The position numbers and the translations under genes were made by a program. A stretch of DNA of 64,000 bases from Candidatus Kinetoplastibacterium desouzaii TCC079E (GTDB lineage: Bacteria; Pseudomonadota; Gammaproteobacteria; Burkholderiales; Burkholderiaceae_B). This document shows, piece after piece, positions 51,133 through 60,972 of this stretch. Location: NCBI RefSeq assembly GCF_000340795.1, contig NC_020294.1, forward strand, positions 124,001 through 188,000, in the 5' to 3' direction. The notes beneath the pieces were generated by a model. The model was not told the DNA's origin. It made no database searches and worked only from the letters and a program-made list of their open reading frames with translations. Numbering within the stretch: the first letter of the stretch is position 1; each line of letters begins with the position of its first letter.

Positions 51133-51909
51133 ATGTTTGTTATTAAAGATATTTTATTTAATTTATTGTTCTCTGTTCTTATTTTTATTTCTGGTTGGTG
51201 GTTATCATCTGTAGTTGGTCGTTGGTTTAGAAGAGCTGTTAGTTTTTCTTCTCATATAGATGTTACAGTAGTTCCTATGTTAAGCTCCTTAATAGTTTGG
51301 AGCATTAGAATACTTACATCAATTACAGTTCTTGCTAGATTTGGAGTGCAGACAGCAAGTATAGTGGCAGTACTTGGTGCAGCAGGACTGGCGATTGGAC
51401 TTGCATTACAGGGAACATTACAAAATATAGCTGCTGGTATCATGTTGTTGTTATTAAGACCAATACGCGTCAGTGAATATATATCTCTAAATTCTGGTGA
51501 GGAGGGCACTGTTCAAGAGGTAGGCCTTTTCCTAACTAAGATTATTCAGCCAGATGGAATTCATTTAACTTTACCTAATAGTATGGTATGGAATTCTACT
51601 ATAAACAACTTTAGTCGTAATAGCGTAAGAAGAGTTGATATACCTGTTTATTTACGTTATGAAGAAGATATTGATTTTGCTATTAGAGTGATTATGGATG
51701 TGGTTTTGGCAAATTCTTATTTGTTGCATGATCCTGAGCCATTAGTTAAAGTAGTAGAATATAGGAATTCATCTATTGTTATAAATGTAAGAGTTTGGTC
51801 TGATTCATCGAAATATTGGGACTTGAGATGGAGTTTATATAATGAAATATGGAAAGCTTTAAATAAAAATGGATTTAAAGTTCCTTTCCCTATTAAAGAA
51901 ATAAATTAG
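51133..51909 (+). CDS. mscS: Small-conductance mechanosensitive channel
   Basis: An MscS-type channel that opens under membrane tension to release solutes on osmotic downshock. I choose ATG 51133, preceded by CAGG at about 6 bases, over ATG 51085 whose extra Cys-rich 16 residues are untypical. The 258-residue protein has two N-terminal helices and the pore helix AAGLAIGLALQGTLQNIAAG near residue 85, the family hallmark, followed by the beta domain with VEEIGLF-like VQEVGLF and PNSMVWNSTINNFS. Its 3' end overlaps trmJ by four bases. Confidence 0.92.
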   Translation: MFVIKDILFNLLFSVLIFISGWWLSSVVGRWFRRAVSFSSHIDVTVVPMLSSLIVWSIRILTSITVLARFGVQTASIVAVLGAAGLAIGLALQGTLQNIAAGIMLLLLRPIRVSEYISLNSGEEGTVQEVGLFLTKIIQPDGIHLTLPNSMVWNSTINNFSRNSVRRVDIPVYLRYEEDIDFAIRVIMDVVLANSYLLHDPEPLVKVVEYRNSSIVINVRVWSDSSKYWDLRWSLYNEIWKALNKNGFKVPFPIKEIN

Positions 51910-52688
51910 TTTTTATTATGTTGTTTTTTTAATGAGATGATTCTCTTGCATATTCCCTGTAAAATATTGACCTCATTTTTTTGCAGGGATGATCGCATAA
52001 ATATGTTTTTCATTTTTAGCATTAATCTTCTTGGGTTTAGTGGGTTTAGAAAATTTATGTGTATTAAAGATTTCTCAAGATTTTTTAATAAATTAAAAAT
52101 GTCTTCCGATGTAGCTATCTTTTCGTTTTTTATACTTTTGTAAGATAATGTTTGATGATAATCAGTTTTTTTATAATTTATTATTAAATAACGTAATTCC
52201 CATGCTGCTATTTGTATGGCATGAGATAGGTTAATGGACTGGTATTCAATGTTAGTAGGTATGTGGCAAATACAATTACACATTGAAATTTGTTGGTTAT
52301 TTAATCCATTATTTTCAGATCCTAGGACGAAGGCTATTTTTTGATTTAATTCTGATATTTTTAAATATGATTCTTTTGCTACTTCTCTTATATCATAAGA
52401 CTTTAATGACAGATTACGGTTATTTCTGGCAGTTAATGCTATTGAGAAAGTAGTATTTTCTAGAGCTTGCTCTAAGCTGGTAAATATTTTTGATTTTATT
52501 AAAATATCTTGTGCATTGCTAGCGAGTTTTATTGCTTCAATATTTTCAGTGATTTTATTATTCTTAGGATTTACAATAATTAGATTTGAAAAACCCATAT
52601 TTTTTAGAGCCCTGGCTGATGAGCCAACATTTCCTGGGTGAGTCGGTTCAACTAGTATAAAATTTACTTTTGAGAATATATCTTCCAT
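51906..52688 (-). CDS. trmJ: tRNA (cytidine/uridine-32-2'-O) methyltransferase
   Basis: TrmJ is a SPOUT methyltransferase that 2'-O-methylates position 32 in the anticodon loop. The 260-residue protein has VEPTHPGNVGSSARALKNMG near residue 13, FVLGSENNGLNNQQI near residue 116 and INLSHAIQIAAWELRY near residue 150, the three SPOUT motifs, then a variable C-terminal extension. Family length agrees. It is convergent with mscS, with overlapping stop codons, and divergent from suhB. Confidence 0.92.
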   Translation of the reverse strand: MEDIFSKVNFILVEPTHPGNVGSSARALKNMGFSNLIIVNPKNNKITENIEAIKLASNAQDILIKSKIFTSLEQALENTTFSIALTARNNRNLSLKSYDIREVAKESYLKISELNQKIAFVLGSENNGLNNQQISMCNCICHIPTNIEYQSINLSHAIQIAAWELRYLIINYKKTDYHQTLSYKSIKNEKIATSEDIFNLLKNLEKSLIHINFLNPLNPRRLMLKMKNIFMRSSLQKNEVNILQGICKRIISLKKQHNKN

Positions 52689-52811
52689 TTAGTCTTTTGT
52701 TTATGTTTTATTTAGATGAGATTGATGCATTATTACATATATTATATTTTTTTATTGTAATCTCTTTTATCAAATTAAATAATTTTAGAATTAGGATTTA
52801 TTAACTTAATT

Positions 52812-53579
52812 ATGCAACCAACGTTAAATATTGCAGTTAAAGCTGCTAGAAAAGCTGGAGCAATCATAAATCGTTCCAGCTTGGATTTAGAAAGAAGTAA
52901 TATTTCTTTTAATCACTTAGGTGAATATGCTTTAGAAACAAGTCGTTTGTCTGAAGAAGCCATATCAGAAATTTTATTAAATGCTTATCCTGATCACTAT
53001 ATTATTGTAAATAAGAATGAAATTTTAATGTCCGATAAAGAATTTAAATGGGTTATTTGTTCTTTAGATGGGTTATCTAATTTTAGTAATGGATTTCCAT
53101 TTTATTCTATATCAATAAGCCTTATGCAATATAACAATATTATACAATCTGTTGTGTATGATCCTATACGTAATGAGTTGTTTACTGCTAGTAGGGGGGG
53201 AGGGACTTTTTTAAACGATAGGCGTATAAGGGTATCTGGCAAACATAAATTAGATAATTCTTTGTTGGCTATAGATAAAATCGAACAAGAATATTTTGAT
53301 GTGAATTTAAATATAAATAAAATATTAAAGAATTGCATGGATATTCGTAAAATAGGATCAAGTTCTTTAGCTCTTGCATATGTTGCTTGTGGTAGGTTAG
53401 ATGGGTTCTTAGGTTCTGGTTTAAATATTTCTGAAATATCTTCGGGTAGTTTGTTAATATCTGAATCTGGTGGTTTGGTTGCTGATTATGCTGGAGAGCA
53501 GAATTTGTTTGAAACTGGGCAAATGTTAGCAGCAACACCAAAAATATTTGCAGCAATAGTTAGTATATTAAATAAGTAA
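52812..53579 (+). CDS. suhB: SuhB-like inositol monophosphatase family protein with degraded active site
   Basis: A 255-residue protein aligning end to end with SuhB: MQPTLNIAVKAARKAG at the start, VVYDPIRNELFTASRGGG, and GSSSLALAYVACGRLDGF. Yet the catalytic metal ligands of the family are mostly gone. The TEES glutamate is replaced by NK around residues 67-68. The DPLDGT motif reads CSLDGL (83-88), losing the first aspartate and the threonine. The WD pair reads SE (207-208). Phosphatase activity is therefore unlikely. In E. coli, SuhB also acts with NusA/NusB/NusE in rRNA antitermination, independently of catalysis; this gene may keep only that role (inference). Assignment to suhB rather than another IMPase paralogue rests on the N- and C-terminal similarity. 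Confidence 0.85.
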   Translation: MQPTLNIAVKAARKAGAIINRSSLDLERSNISFNHLGEYALETSRLSEEAISEILLNAYPDHYIIVNKNEILMSDKEFKWVICSLDGLSNFSNGFPFYSISISLMQYNNIIQSVVYDPIRNELFTASRGGGTFLNDRRIRVSGKHKLDNSLLAIDKIEQEYFDVNLNINKILKNCMDIRKIGSSSLALAYVACGRLDGFLGSGLNISEISSGSLLISESGGLVADYAGEQNLFETGQMLAATPKIFAAIVSILNK

Positions 53580-53585
53580 ATTTTT

Positions 53586-53622
53586 TATTATTAACTAACA
53601 AGAAGTTAGAATTAATAATATT
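53586..53622 (+). terminator. Hairpin after suhB
   Basis: tattattaactaac (53586-53599) can pair with gttag (53605-53609) and, after a 2-base bulge, ttaataata (53612-53620), with loop aagaa. It lies between suhB and the next gene on the same strand. Composition is AT-only, so strength is doubtful. Confidence 0.4.
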
Positions 53623-53666
53623 TGTAAATGTATATATAAATGTTTCTTTTTCAGGAGATTTAATTG

Positions 53667-55232
53667 ATGGATTGGCTGCTTGATCCAACAGTATGGGTCG
53701 GTTTGCTTACTCTTATAGTCCTTGAGATAGTTCTGGGGATAGATAATTTAGTTTTTATCGCAATATTAGTAGAAAAATTGCCGCCTATACAGAGAGATAA
53801 GGCACGTGTCATAGGTCTTGGCATGGCCTTATTAATTAGAATTATTTTTCTTTCTTGTATGTCTTGGTTATTAACATTAACAAATCCTTTGTTGCCAAAT
53901 TATTCATTTTCTGGTCGTGATTTGATTATGTTAATAGGAGGTATAGTCTTGTTGTTTAAGAGCACTATTGAATTACATGAGAGAGTAAATGGTAGTTTGA
54001 ATCATTTTTCTAGTGAACCAAGAGTTTATGCAAGTTTTTGGGTTATAGTAGCACAGATAGTAGTTTTGGATGCAGTTTTCTCCTTGGATTCTGTCATAAC
54101 AGCTATTAGCATGGTTGATCATTTGGTTATTATGATGTTGGCAGCTGGTATAGCTACTTGTGTCATGATTATGGCATCAAAGCCATTAACTATTTTTGTT
54201 AATAACCATCCTAGTACTGTAGTTTTGTGTTTAGGTTTTTTGTTAATAATAGGTTTTTCCTTATTGGCAGAAAGTTTTGGTTATAAAATCCCTAAAGGAT
54301 ATCTTTATGTTGCAATAGGGTTTTCTATATCTATTGAATCTTTGAATTATTTTTCTAGAAGAAACTTATTGAAATTAGATTCTCACCGACCTATGAGAGA
54401 AAGAACAGCTGAAGCTGTATTAAGAATGTTAGGTAAAAGGCTTCATTCTAATGAAGATTTCCAATCTTTAAGTGTTCAAAATGTTAGTACTAAGACATTT
54501 GGAATTGAAGAAAGAAATATGGTTAGTGGAGTTCTAACTTTATCAGATAGATCTATTTTATCAATAATGACACCTAGAACAGATATTTCTTGGATTAATA
54601 TTACTGATTCATCGGAAGAAATTCATAGGCAATTAATAGATGTTCCACATAGTTTCTTTCCTGTTTGTAGAGGTTCTTTAGATGAGGTCATAGGTATTGG
54701 GAGAGCTAAAGATCTCATAGCTGATTTAGCTGTAAAAAAAGATTTATCTATGTCTAATTTGAGGGATGCTATTATTGTACATGAATCTACTAGTATTTTA
54801 AAAGCAATGGAAACATTGAAGATTTCTAGGGGGCAATTAGTTTTAGTTGCAGATGAGTTTGGAGAAATAGCAGGTTTGGTGACTCCTATAGATGTTTTAG
54901 AGGCGATTGCTGGAGAGTTTCCAGATGAAGATGAGTTGCCAGCAATAACACAAGAAAATGATAATATATGGAAAATTGATGGTTCTGCTGATCTTCATCA
55001 TGTTGAACAAATTCTGGGAATTGAAGGTCTTGTAGATGAGGAGAAAGATTATTCTACTATGGCTGGTTATTTGCTAGATCATTTTGGTGAATTGCCAAAC
55101 CCAGGTGATATTTGGGAACATGTTTCTTACGGAAATTTTTTCAAGTTTGAAGTTCTAGAGTGTGATGGTCGTAGAATATCTTTGGTGAGAGTTTCAAGAA
55201 TACCTTCAGATAAAAAAATTGCCAATGTTTGA
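53667..55232 (+). CDS. TerC-family membrane protein with CBS and CorC domains
   Basis: A 521-residue protein with an N-terminal TerC domain of about seven helices (motifs [11 protein letters not shown] near residue 22 and [13 protein letters not shown] near residue 137), then paired CBS domains ([31 protein letters not shown]) and a C-terminal CorC/HlyC transporter-associated domain. This is the YoaE/YegH architecture. TerC proteins have been linked to manganese or other metal export and to metalation of secreted proteins, but the role of this subgroup is not established. The start is ATG 53667, with AGGAG 9 bases upstream. uppP follows 16 bases later. Confidence 0.9.
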   Translation: MDWLLDPTVWVGLLTLIVLEIVLGIDNLVFIAILVEKLPPIQRDKARVIGLGMALLIRIIFLSCMSWLLTLTNPLLPNYSFSGRDLIMLIGGIVLLFKSTIELHERVNGSLNHFSSEPRVYASFWVIVAQIVVLDAVFSLDSVITAISMVDHLVIMMLAAGIATCVMIMASKPLTIFVNNHPSTVVLCLGFLLIIGFSLLAESFGYKIPKGYLYVAIGFSISIESLNYFSRRNLLKLDSHRPMRERTAEAVLRMLGKRLHSNEDFQSLSVQNVSTKTFGIEERNMVSGVLTLSDRSILSIMTPRTDISWINITDSSEEIHRQLIDVPHSFFPVCRGSLDEVIGIGRAKDLIADLAVKKDLSMSNLRDAIIVHESTSILKAMETLKISRGQLVLVADEFGEIAGLVTPIDVLEAIAGEFPDEDELPAITQENDNIWKIDGSADLHHVEQILGIEGLVDEEKDYSTMAGYLLDHFGELPNPGDIWEHVSYGNFFKFEVLECDGRRISLVRVSRIPSDKKIANV

Positions 55233-55248
55233 TTATTTATAGGATGTT

Positions 55249-56070
55249 ATGGTGTTGGATTCTTCTTTATATTTTATACAGACGGCTATATTAGGAATTA
55301 TAGAGGGTATTAGTGAGTTTATGCCAATTTCCAGTACAGCTCATTTGATATTCTTTGGTAATCTTATGGGTTTCACTTCAGAGAAGTCTAGAATATTTGA
55401 GGTTTTTATACAATCAGGTGCTGTTTTAGCTTTAGTAATATTTTTCCGCAGAAAATTAAGTAATTTATTTTTTGGTGTTGTTAATTTTGATAAAACGCAG
55501 TTGTTGTTATTTCGTAATTTGATTGTTTCTATTTTGCCTTCAATAATTGTAGGATTTTTCTTTGTAAAAACCATTAAACAAATATTTGATTATTATATTA
55601 TTATTTCTATGTCTTTGATCTTAGGTGGATTTATATTGTTAATTGTTGAGTATAAGTATAATAATTTCAAGGAAAGAAGAAATCTTAATGAGATATCTTT
55701 TACACAAGCTTTATTCATAGGTTTATTGCAATGTTTAGCAATGATTCCAGGCGTTTCTAGATCAGGAGCAACAATAGTTGCAGGTATAGTAGTAGGTTTA
55801 GATCGTAGAAGTGCAACAGAATTTTCATTTATGATGGCTATTCCTACTATGTTAGGAGCTGCCATATATGATTTGTATTCTAATTTTAAAGTGTTATCTA
55901 ATAATGATATTTTAGGGATATCGATAGGTTTTTTATGTGCTTTTTTTAGTGCCATTCTAGTTATAGAATGTGTGATGAATTTTATTTCAAATAACACATA
56001 TAAAATTTTCGCTTTATATCGAATTTTTTTTGGTGGGGTGATGTTTCTTTTGTATTTTAATTGGCACTAA
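55249..56070 (+). CDS. uppP: Undecaprenyl-diphosphatase
   Basis: UppP (BacA) recycles the lipid carrier by dephosphorylating undecaprenyl diphosphate, needed for peptidoglycan and surface polysaccharides. The 273-residue polytopic membrane protein has the two catalytic regions GIIEGISEFMPISSTAHL (residues ~15-32) and IPGVSRSGATIVAGI near residue 170, both intact, and about eight helices. Start ATG 55249 has a nearby AGGA. It shares a short convergent spacer with lpxH. Confidence 0.95.
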   Translation: MVLDSSLYFIQTAILGIIEGISEFMPISSTAHLIFFGNLMGFTSEKSRIFEVFIQSGAVLALVIFFRRKLSNLFFGVVNFDKTQLLLFRNLIVSILPSIIVGFFFVKTIKQIFDYYIIISMSLILGGFILLIVEYKYNNFKERRNLNEISFTQALFIGLLQCLAMIPGVSRSGATIVAGIVVGLDRRSATEFSFMMAIPTMLGAAIYDLYSNFKVLSNNDILGISIGFLCAFFSAILVIECVMNFISNNTYKIFALYRIFFGGVMFLLYFNWH

Positions 56071-56105
56071 TGGCATGTCTTAAATTAAGCATAACTTATG
56101 CCATT
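56069..56105. terminator. Possible hairpin between uppP and lpxH
   Basis: aatggcat (56069-56076) pairs with atgccatt (56098-56105), followed by ttat on the plus strand, spanning the convergent stops. A smaller alternative hairpin gcata/tatgc lies inside. Support is moderate because much of it is lpxH coding sequence. Confidence 0.4.
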
Positions 56106-56837
56106 TTTATCTACAATAATTTTCCCATTTTTTGTATTATTTTTCTCTAAATTCCACTCAGGAAGAACCCATCTTTCGTATATAATTTTATTTATCAAAT
56201 AATATTCTTTTTTGGGTTTATGGGTATGTCCATGGATGAGAATAGGGGTGTTATTTCTTTTAAAAATATTTGATACCTCTATTGCATCTACATCCATAAT
56301 ATCATTTGTTTTTTCTTTATTGCTGGTTTTGCTATGTTCTCTTAAGTTAGAAGCTAAGATCATACGTTCTTCAATATTCTTTTTTAGAAAACTATTTTGC
56401 CATTCTGTGTTGTTTACCATAGATCTCAATTTTTGATATTCTATATCATTTGTGCATAATTCATCTCCATGGGTAATAGTGATTGATTTGAAGTCGTTAT
56501 GTATGATAGTTTGTGATTTTATTATTTCAATTCCTGTTTCTTCAGAGAAGACATCACCTATTAGGAAATCTCTATTACCTCTAACAAAGAAAACAGGAAT
56601 TTTTTTTGTTAGGTTTTTGAGAGATGATAGAATATCATTCATCCATTTCGATTCATATTTCAGTATGTCATCTCCAATCCATATTTCAAAAATATCTCCC
56701 AATAAAAACAAGGCTTTTGCTGAATTGTAAGCCTCATTAGTAAGATTTATGAATCCTAGCGATGTTAATGGGCTATCGCTATTTAGATGAAAGTCAGAAG
56801 CAAACCATAATTGCCCATGTATATTTAAGCTATTCAA
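56085..56837 (-). CDS. lpxH: UDP-2,3-diacylglucosamine diphosphatase
   Basis: LpxH hydrolyses UDP-2,3-diacylglucosamine to lipid X in lipid A synthesis, at the inner face of the membrane. The 250-residue calcineurin-like metallophosphatase has SDFHLN (residues ~14-19), [29 protein letters not shown] and IHGHTHKP, the complete set of metal ligands. It overlaps the end of ppiB by 8 bases, so the two are probably cotranslated. Its presence indicates that the organism still makes lipid A. Confidence 0.95.
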   Translation of the reverse strand: MNSLNIHGQLWFASDFHLNSDSPLTSLGFINLTNEAYNSAKALFLLGDIFEIWIGDDILKYESKWMNDILSSLKNLTKKIPVFFVRGNRDFLIGDVFSEETGIEIIKSQTIIHNDFKSITITHGDELCTNDIEYQKLRSMVNNTEWQNSFLKKNIEERMILASNLREHSKTSNKEKTNDIMDVDAIEVSNIFKRNNTPILIHGHTHKPKKEYYLINKIIYERWVLPEWNLEKNNTKNGKIIVDKNGISYA

Positions 56838-57333
56838 TTATATCGACGCTTTGTATTACAATGTCTTCTACTGGTACATTTTGATGGAATCCTATGGTGT
56901 TTGTTCTAGCGCTTTTAATTTTATTGATTGTATCTTTCCCTGATATAACTTCTCCAAAAACAGCATAACCCCAGCCATTTAATGTAGGGGCAGAGTAGTT
57001 TAGGAATTCATTATCAGCAACATTTATAAAAAATTGACTAGTGGCTGAATGAGGATCATTAGTTCTTGCCATTGCTATTGTATAAATATTATTTTTTAAA
57101 CCGTTATTTGCCTCGTTTTCTATTGGGGCAATAGTAGATGTTTTATTTTTTAATCCTGTTGTTAATCCACCTCCTTGAATCATGAAGCCGTCAATTACTC
57201 TATGAAACAAGGTATCTGTATAAAAATCTTCTTTGATGTATGTTAAAAAATTTTTTACAGATATAGGTGCTTTTTCATCGTTTAATGAGATGGTGATATC
57301 ACCAAGGGTGGTTTTTATGTTTGCTTTGTACAT
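56830..57333 (-). CDS. ppiB: Cytoplasmic peptidyl-prolyl cis-trans isomerase (cyclophilin)
   Basis: A 167-residue cyclophilin without a signal peptide, hence cytoplasmic PpiB type. Characteristic segments: [29 protein letters not shown] spread over residues ~28-57 with the catalytic arginine in FHRV, and [23 protein letters not shown] near residue 88. Family length is normal. The gene precedes lpxH, overlapping it, and is divergent from cysS over a 531-base empty region. Confidence 0.94.
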   Translation of the reverse strand: MYKANIKTTLGDITISLNDEKAPISVKNFLTYIKEDFYTDTLFHRVIDGFMIQGGGLTTGLKNKTSTIAPIENEANNGLKNNIYTIAMARTNDPHSATSQFFINVADNEFLNYSAPTLNGWGYAVFGEVISGKDTINKIKSARTNTIGFHQNVPVEDIVIQSVDIIE

Positions 57334-57864
57334 TTTTATTCTTTATAAAAAACTAAATTACTAAAATTAGAAACTTATTCTAACAAATTATAAGTACATT
57401 ATTTATTTCTTCGCCATTTATTATAACCTATTGCTAATTTCAATTTAATGGTTTTTGCGAAATTTTATTTTAAATATCAATCAAGTTTGGGACGTATGTT
57501 CAAATCATATATTCATTGGTGCTTTTTTATAAGTATGATTTTAAATGATGAAAGTAGATATCATAATGCTATCATGTTATTTATTAAGGGTTGATCAATA
57601 TATGTTTTGCATCAATAATATAATATTAGTTTTTTAGTTTTGATTTTAATTAATGATTTGAAATTACAAAACAATATATGATTAATAAAATTTCATATAC
57701 ATAATACTCGATTATGAGGCTATAATCGTAGAACAGATTTTGGTAATTTTTCTTGATATATATTTCGTAGTACGAATAATTATAATAATTTTCGTTTATC
57801 GCTGTTATTATCTCTAAGTTATTTTTGATATAAGATTGTTTTTGTTTTGGAATTGTAAATTATT
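57334..57864. other. 531-base empty region between ppiB and cysS
   Basis: This is the longest gene-free stretch in the window. Both strands are full of stops and no tRNA, ncRNA or clear inverted repeat is seen. It must contain promoters for ppiB and cysS, yet its length exceeds what that requires. On the minus strand near 57410-57475 a 22-codon open segment ends in NKWRRNK, too short to identify. The region may be a scar of a lost gene. Confidence 0.55.
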
Positions 57865-59313
57865 ATGTTGCATATATATAATACGTTGACTCATACAAAA
57901 GATAAATTTAAGCCTTTTCATAATGGTTTGGTAAGAATGTATGTTTGTGGAATGACTGTTTATGATTATTGTCATCTTGGTCATGCACGAGTAATGGTGG
58001 TTTTTGATGTTATTCAACGTTGGCTACATAATATTGGTTTTAGAGTTGAGTATGTTAGAAATATAACAGACATAGATGATAAAATTATAAATCGTGCATT
58101 AGAGATTGGTAAGCCCATAAAAGAAGTTACTAGTTTTTATATAAATGCTATGCATGCCGATGAGAGAGCATTGTGGGTAGTCAGCCCTAACAAAGAACCT
58201 AAAGCGACTGATTATGTTTCTCATATGCTTAAATTCATTAATTTATTAGAGAAAAATGGATTGGCTTATAGGTCAGTTGATGGTGATGTTAATTTCTCAG
58301 TAAGATCTTTTCCTTCATATGGAAAACTCTCTAGAAGAACTCTAGATGATTTACGTTCAGGAGAGAGAATTACTATATTAAAATCTAAACGTGATCCTCT
58401 TGATTTTGTATTATGGAAAAAAGCTAAGGAAAATGAGCCTGAAGATAGCAAATGGGAATCGTCTTATGGTTTGGGTCGACCTGGTTGGCATATAGAGTGT
58501 TCAGCAATGAGCCATGCTTTATTAGATCTTCCTGTGGATATACATGGAGGTGGTCCCGATTTGGTATTTCCTCATCATGAGAATGAAATAGCTCAAACTG
58601 AAGGTGCATATGGAGAAAGGTTTGCTAATTATTGGATGCATTGTGGTCCTTTAATGGTAAATGACTCTAAAATGTCTAAATCACTTAAAAATTACAGTAC
58701 TATTAGACAAATCATAGGTAGTGGTGATTTATCAAAGCCTGAATATGAAGTTAATCATAGAGAAGCTGAAATGTTGAGGTTTTTTATTGTTAGAAGTCAT
58801 TATCGTAGCAAGCAGAATTATATATATGAAAATCTTGTTGATGCTCAAAGTTCTCTGGACAAGTTATATACAGCTATTTCAAATTTTGATTTGAGTGATA
58901 TGAATGGTGTGAATTGCTTGGATGATGTTGATATTATTGCTTTTTCCAATGCTATGAATGATGATTTTAATACTCCTAAAGCGATATCTATTTTATTTGA
59001 GTTGGCATCCAGGACTAATAAAAATCATTGTATAGAAAGTGCAAAAAAAACTAAATATTTATCAAATATTTTAGGTCTTTTATATCAAAATCCATCTAGT
59101 TACTTTAAAAATTCAACTAGATATACTAGAGATGTGTTAGATAAGTCGCTTTATTTATCAGATCATGATATTGAAGAATTAGTTAAGCAAAGAATCACAG
59201 CTAAAACTAACTGTGATTATAATAAATCAGACCATATTAGAAGTGAATTAAAAAAATCTGGAGTGGAGTTGGAGGATTTAACCGATTCATCTACTAGATG
59301 GCGTCGTGTTTGA
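57865..59313 (+). CDS. cysS: Cysteinyl-tRNA synthetase
   Basis: CysRS charges tRNA-Cys. The 482-residue class I synthetase has the HIGH-equivalent HLGH (residues 37-40), the KMSKS loop (269-273), and zinc ligands C28, C212, H237 and E241 that select cysteine. The anticodon-binding C-terminal part ends with [13 protein letters not shown]. Normal length and no missing motif. It is the first of a plus-strand run cysS-alkA-accA-tilS-lysC with short gaps. Confidence 0.97.
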   Translation: MLHIYNTLTHTKDKFKPFHNGLVRMYVCGMTVYDYCHLGHARVMVVFDVIQRWLHNIGFRVEYVRNITDIDDKIINRALEIGKPIKEVTSFYINAMHADERALWVVSPNKEPKATDYVSHMLKFINLLEKNGLAYRSVDGDVNFSVRSFPSYGKLSRRTLDDLRSGERITILKSKRDPLDFVLWKKAKENEPEDSKWESSYGLGRPGWHIECSAMSHALLDLPVDIHGGGPDLVFPHHENEIAQTEGAYGERFANYWMHCGPLMVNDSKMSKSLKNYSTIRQIIGSGDLSKPEYEVNHREAEMLRFFIVRSHYRSKQNYIYENLVDAQSSLDKLYTAISNFDLSDMNGVNCLDDVDIIAFSNAMNDDFNTPKAISILFELASRTNKNHCIESAKKTKYLSNILGLLYQNPSSYFKNSTRYTRDVLDKSLYLSDHDIEELVKQRITAKTNCDYNKSDHIRSELKKSGVELEDLTDSSTRWRRV

Positions 59314-59342
59314 TTATAAAGGAAGAATGGAAGAAGTTTTAA

Positions 59343-59966
59343 ATGACTATTATTAAAAATATTGTTTATCCTGATTATTGGGAAAAAGCAATTTTAGAAT
59401 TAAAAAAGAAAGATAGAATCTTAAAGAAAATAATTCCTCTTTATAAGGGGAAATATAAACCTTCTGCAAATTCTCCTTTTTTAACTCTTATTCGTTTTGT
59501 TTTAGGGCAGCAAGTTTCTGTAAAGTCTGCTGATACTATATGGGGTAGATTGATCCGTCTTCTTGGTGATAATCCAAGTCCTAAGTTGATATTAGATATA
59601 GATTCTGAATCTTTGAGAGTGATTGGAATTTCTAAAAGAAAGATTGAGTATTTGAAAGATATAGCAGATCATTTTGTAGCTAAACATATCCAACCTGAAA
59701 AATGGGCTGATATGGATGATGAGTCGATTATTTCTGATTTGTCTAGTATTAGAGGTGTTGGTCGTTGGACAGCTGAGATGTTTTTAATATTTAATTTACA
59801 AAGACCTGATGTGATGCCGTTAGATGATCTTGGTTTACTAAAGGCTATATCGATACACTATTTTAGTGGAGAGCCTGTTTCTCGTTTTGAGGCGCGAGAA
59901 GTTTCTGTAGCATGGCGTCCTTGGAGGACAGTTGCTACATGGTACCTATGGCGTAGTATAGAGTAA
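59343..59966 (+). CDS. DNA-3-methyladenine glycosylase (AlkA-type)
   Basis: A 207-residue HhH-GPD base-excision glycosylase that removes alkylated purines. The region FLTLIRFVLGQQVSVKSAD near residue 47 matches the family. The helix-hairpin-helix is SSIRGVGRWTAEMFLIF near residue 137, and the catalytic aspartate follows in MPLDDLGLL near residue 158. It lacks the N-terminal domain of E. coli AlkA, as do many short bacterial forms. It lies between cysS and accA, with short spacers on both sides. Confidence 0.9.
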   Translation: MTIIKNIVYPDYWEKAILELKKKDRILKKIIPLYKGKYKPSANSPFLTLIRFVLGQQVSVKSADTIWGRLIRLLGDNPSPKLILDIDSESLRVIGISKRKIEYLKDIADHFVAKHIQPEKWADMDDESIISDLSSIRGVGRWTAEMFLIFNLQRPDVMPLDDLGLLKAISIHYFSGEPVSRFEAREVSVAWRPWRTVATWYLWRSIE

Positions 59967-59993
59967 TATCAACATAACATCACACAAGCAATT

Positions 59994-60956
59994 ATGAGAA
60001 ATATTTTTTTGGAATTTGAACAGCCAATTGCTGAGCTTGAGAAAAGAATAGAACAGCTTAGGTATGTTCAATCAGACTCTGCGTTAGATATATCAGATGA
60101 AATTGATAGATTACAAAAAAAAAGTCAACAACTAACAAAAAAAATTTATTCTAAGTTGACTCCGTGGCAAGTAGCTTTGGTGGCTCGACATCCTCAGAGG
60201 CCATATACATTGGATTATATCAGTGAGATTTTCACTGATTTCCATGAACTTCATGGAGATAGGATATATGCTGATGATCAATCTATTATTGGAGGTCTAG
60301 CAAGATTTAACGGTATTTCTTGTGTGGTAATTGGACATCAAAAAGGTCGAGATACTAAAGAAAGAACTAAACGTAATTTTGGTATGTCTAAACCAGAAGG
60401 TTATAGGAAGGCTTTGCGTATAATGTCTCTAGCTGAGAAATTTAATATTCCAATATTTACGTTTATAGATACTCCAGGAGCTTATCCAGGAGTTGGGGCA
60501 GAAGAAAGAGGTCAATCAGAAGCTATTGGGCGTAACTTGTATGTAATGTCTGCATTAAAAGTACCAGTTATTTCTACTATAATAGGTGAGGGTGGCTCTG
60601 GAGGAGCACTTGCTATAGCCGTTGGAAATATCGTTTCAATGCTACAGTATGCTACTTATTCTGTTATTTCTCCAGAAGGTTGTGCTTCTATATTATGGCG
60701 TAGTCCAGATAAATCACAAGAAGCAGCTGAGGCGTTGGCAATAATTGCTACTCGTTTGAAAGAGTTTGGTTTAATTAATAAAATTGTCGATGAGCCTATA
60801 GGTGGAGCTCATCGAGATCCTATTGCCATGGCAAAGATTCTAAAACAATCATTGGCTGAATCTTTTCAAGAATTGAAGAATTTAACTCCTGAGCAATTGG
60901 TAAAGCAAAGAATGTCTAATATATTATCATTTGGTTCTTTTCAGTTAATAAAATAA
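59994..60956 (+). CDS. accA: Acetyl-CoA carboxylase carboxyltransferase subunit alpha
   Basis: AccA with AccD transfers the carboxyl group from biotin to acetyl-CoA, forming malonyl-CoA for fatty acid synthesis. The 320-residue protein has an N-terminal coiled region ([17 protein letters not shown]), then [37 protein letters not shown] near residue 158, and the oxyanion segment [11 protein letters not shown] near residue 198. Complete length. It precedes tilS by 16 bases, an arrangement shared with related Burkholderiales. Confidence 0.97.
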   Translation: MRNIFLEFEQPIAELEKRIEQLRYVQSDSALDISDEIDRLQKKSQQLTKKIYSKLTPWQVALVARHPQRPYTLDYISEIFTDFHELHGDRIYADDQSIIGGLARFNGISCVVIGHQKGRDTKERTKRNFGMSKPEGYRKALRIMSLAEKFNIPIFTFIDTPGAYPGVGAEERGQSEAIGRNLYVMSALKVPVISTIIGEGGSGGALAIAVGNIVSMLQYATYSVISPEGCASILWRSPDKSQEAAEALAIIATRLKEFGLINKIVDEPIGGAHRDPIAMAKILKQSLAESFQELKNLTPEQLVKQRMSNILSFGSFQLIK

Positions 60957-60972
60957 TTTCTTATGTATTTTT

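Noticed and set aside
57410-57475. Short minus-strand open segment ending NKWRRNK as a gene remnant
   Set aside because: Only about 22 codons, no start, and no family recognised; expected by chance in a 531-base spacer.
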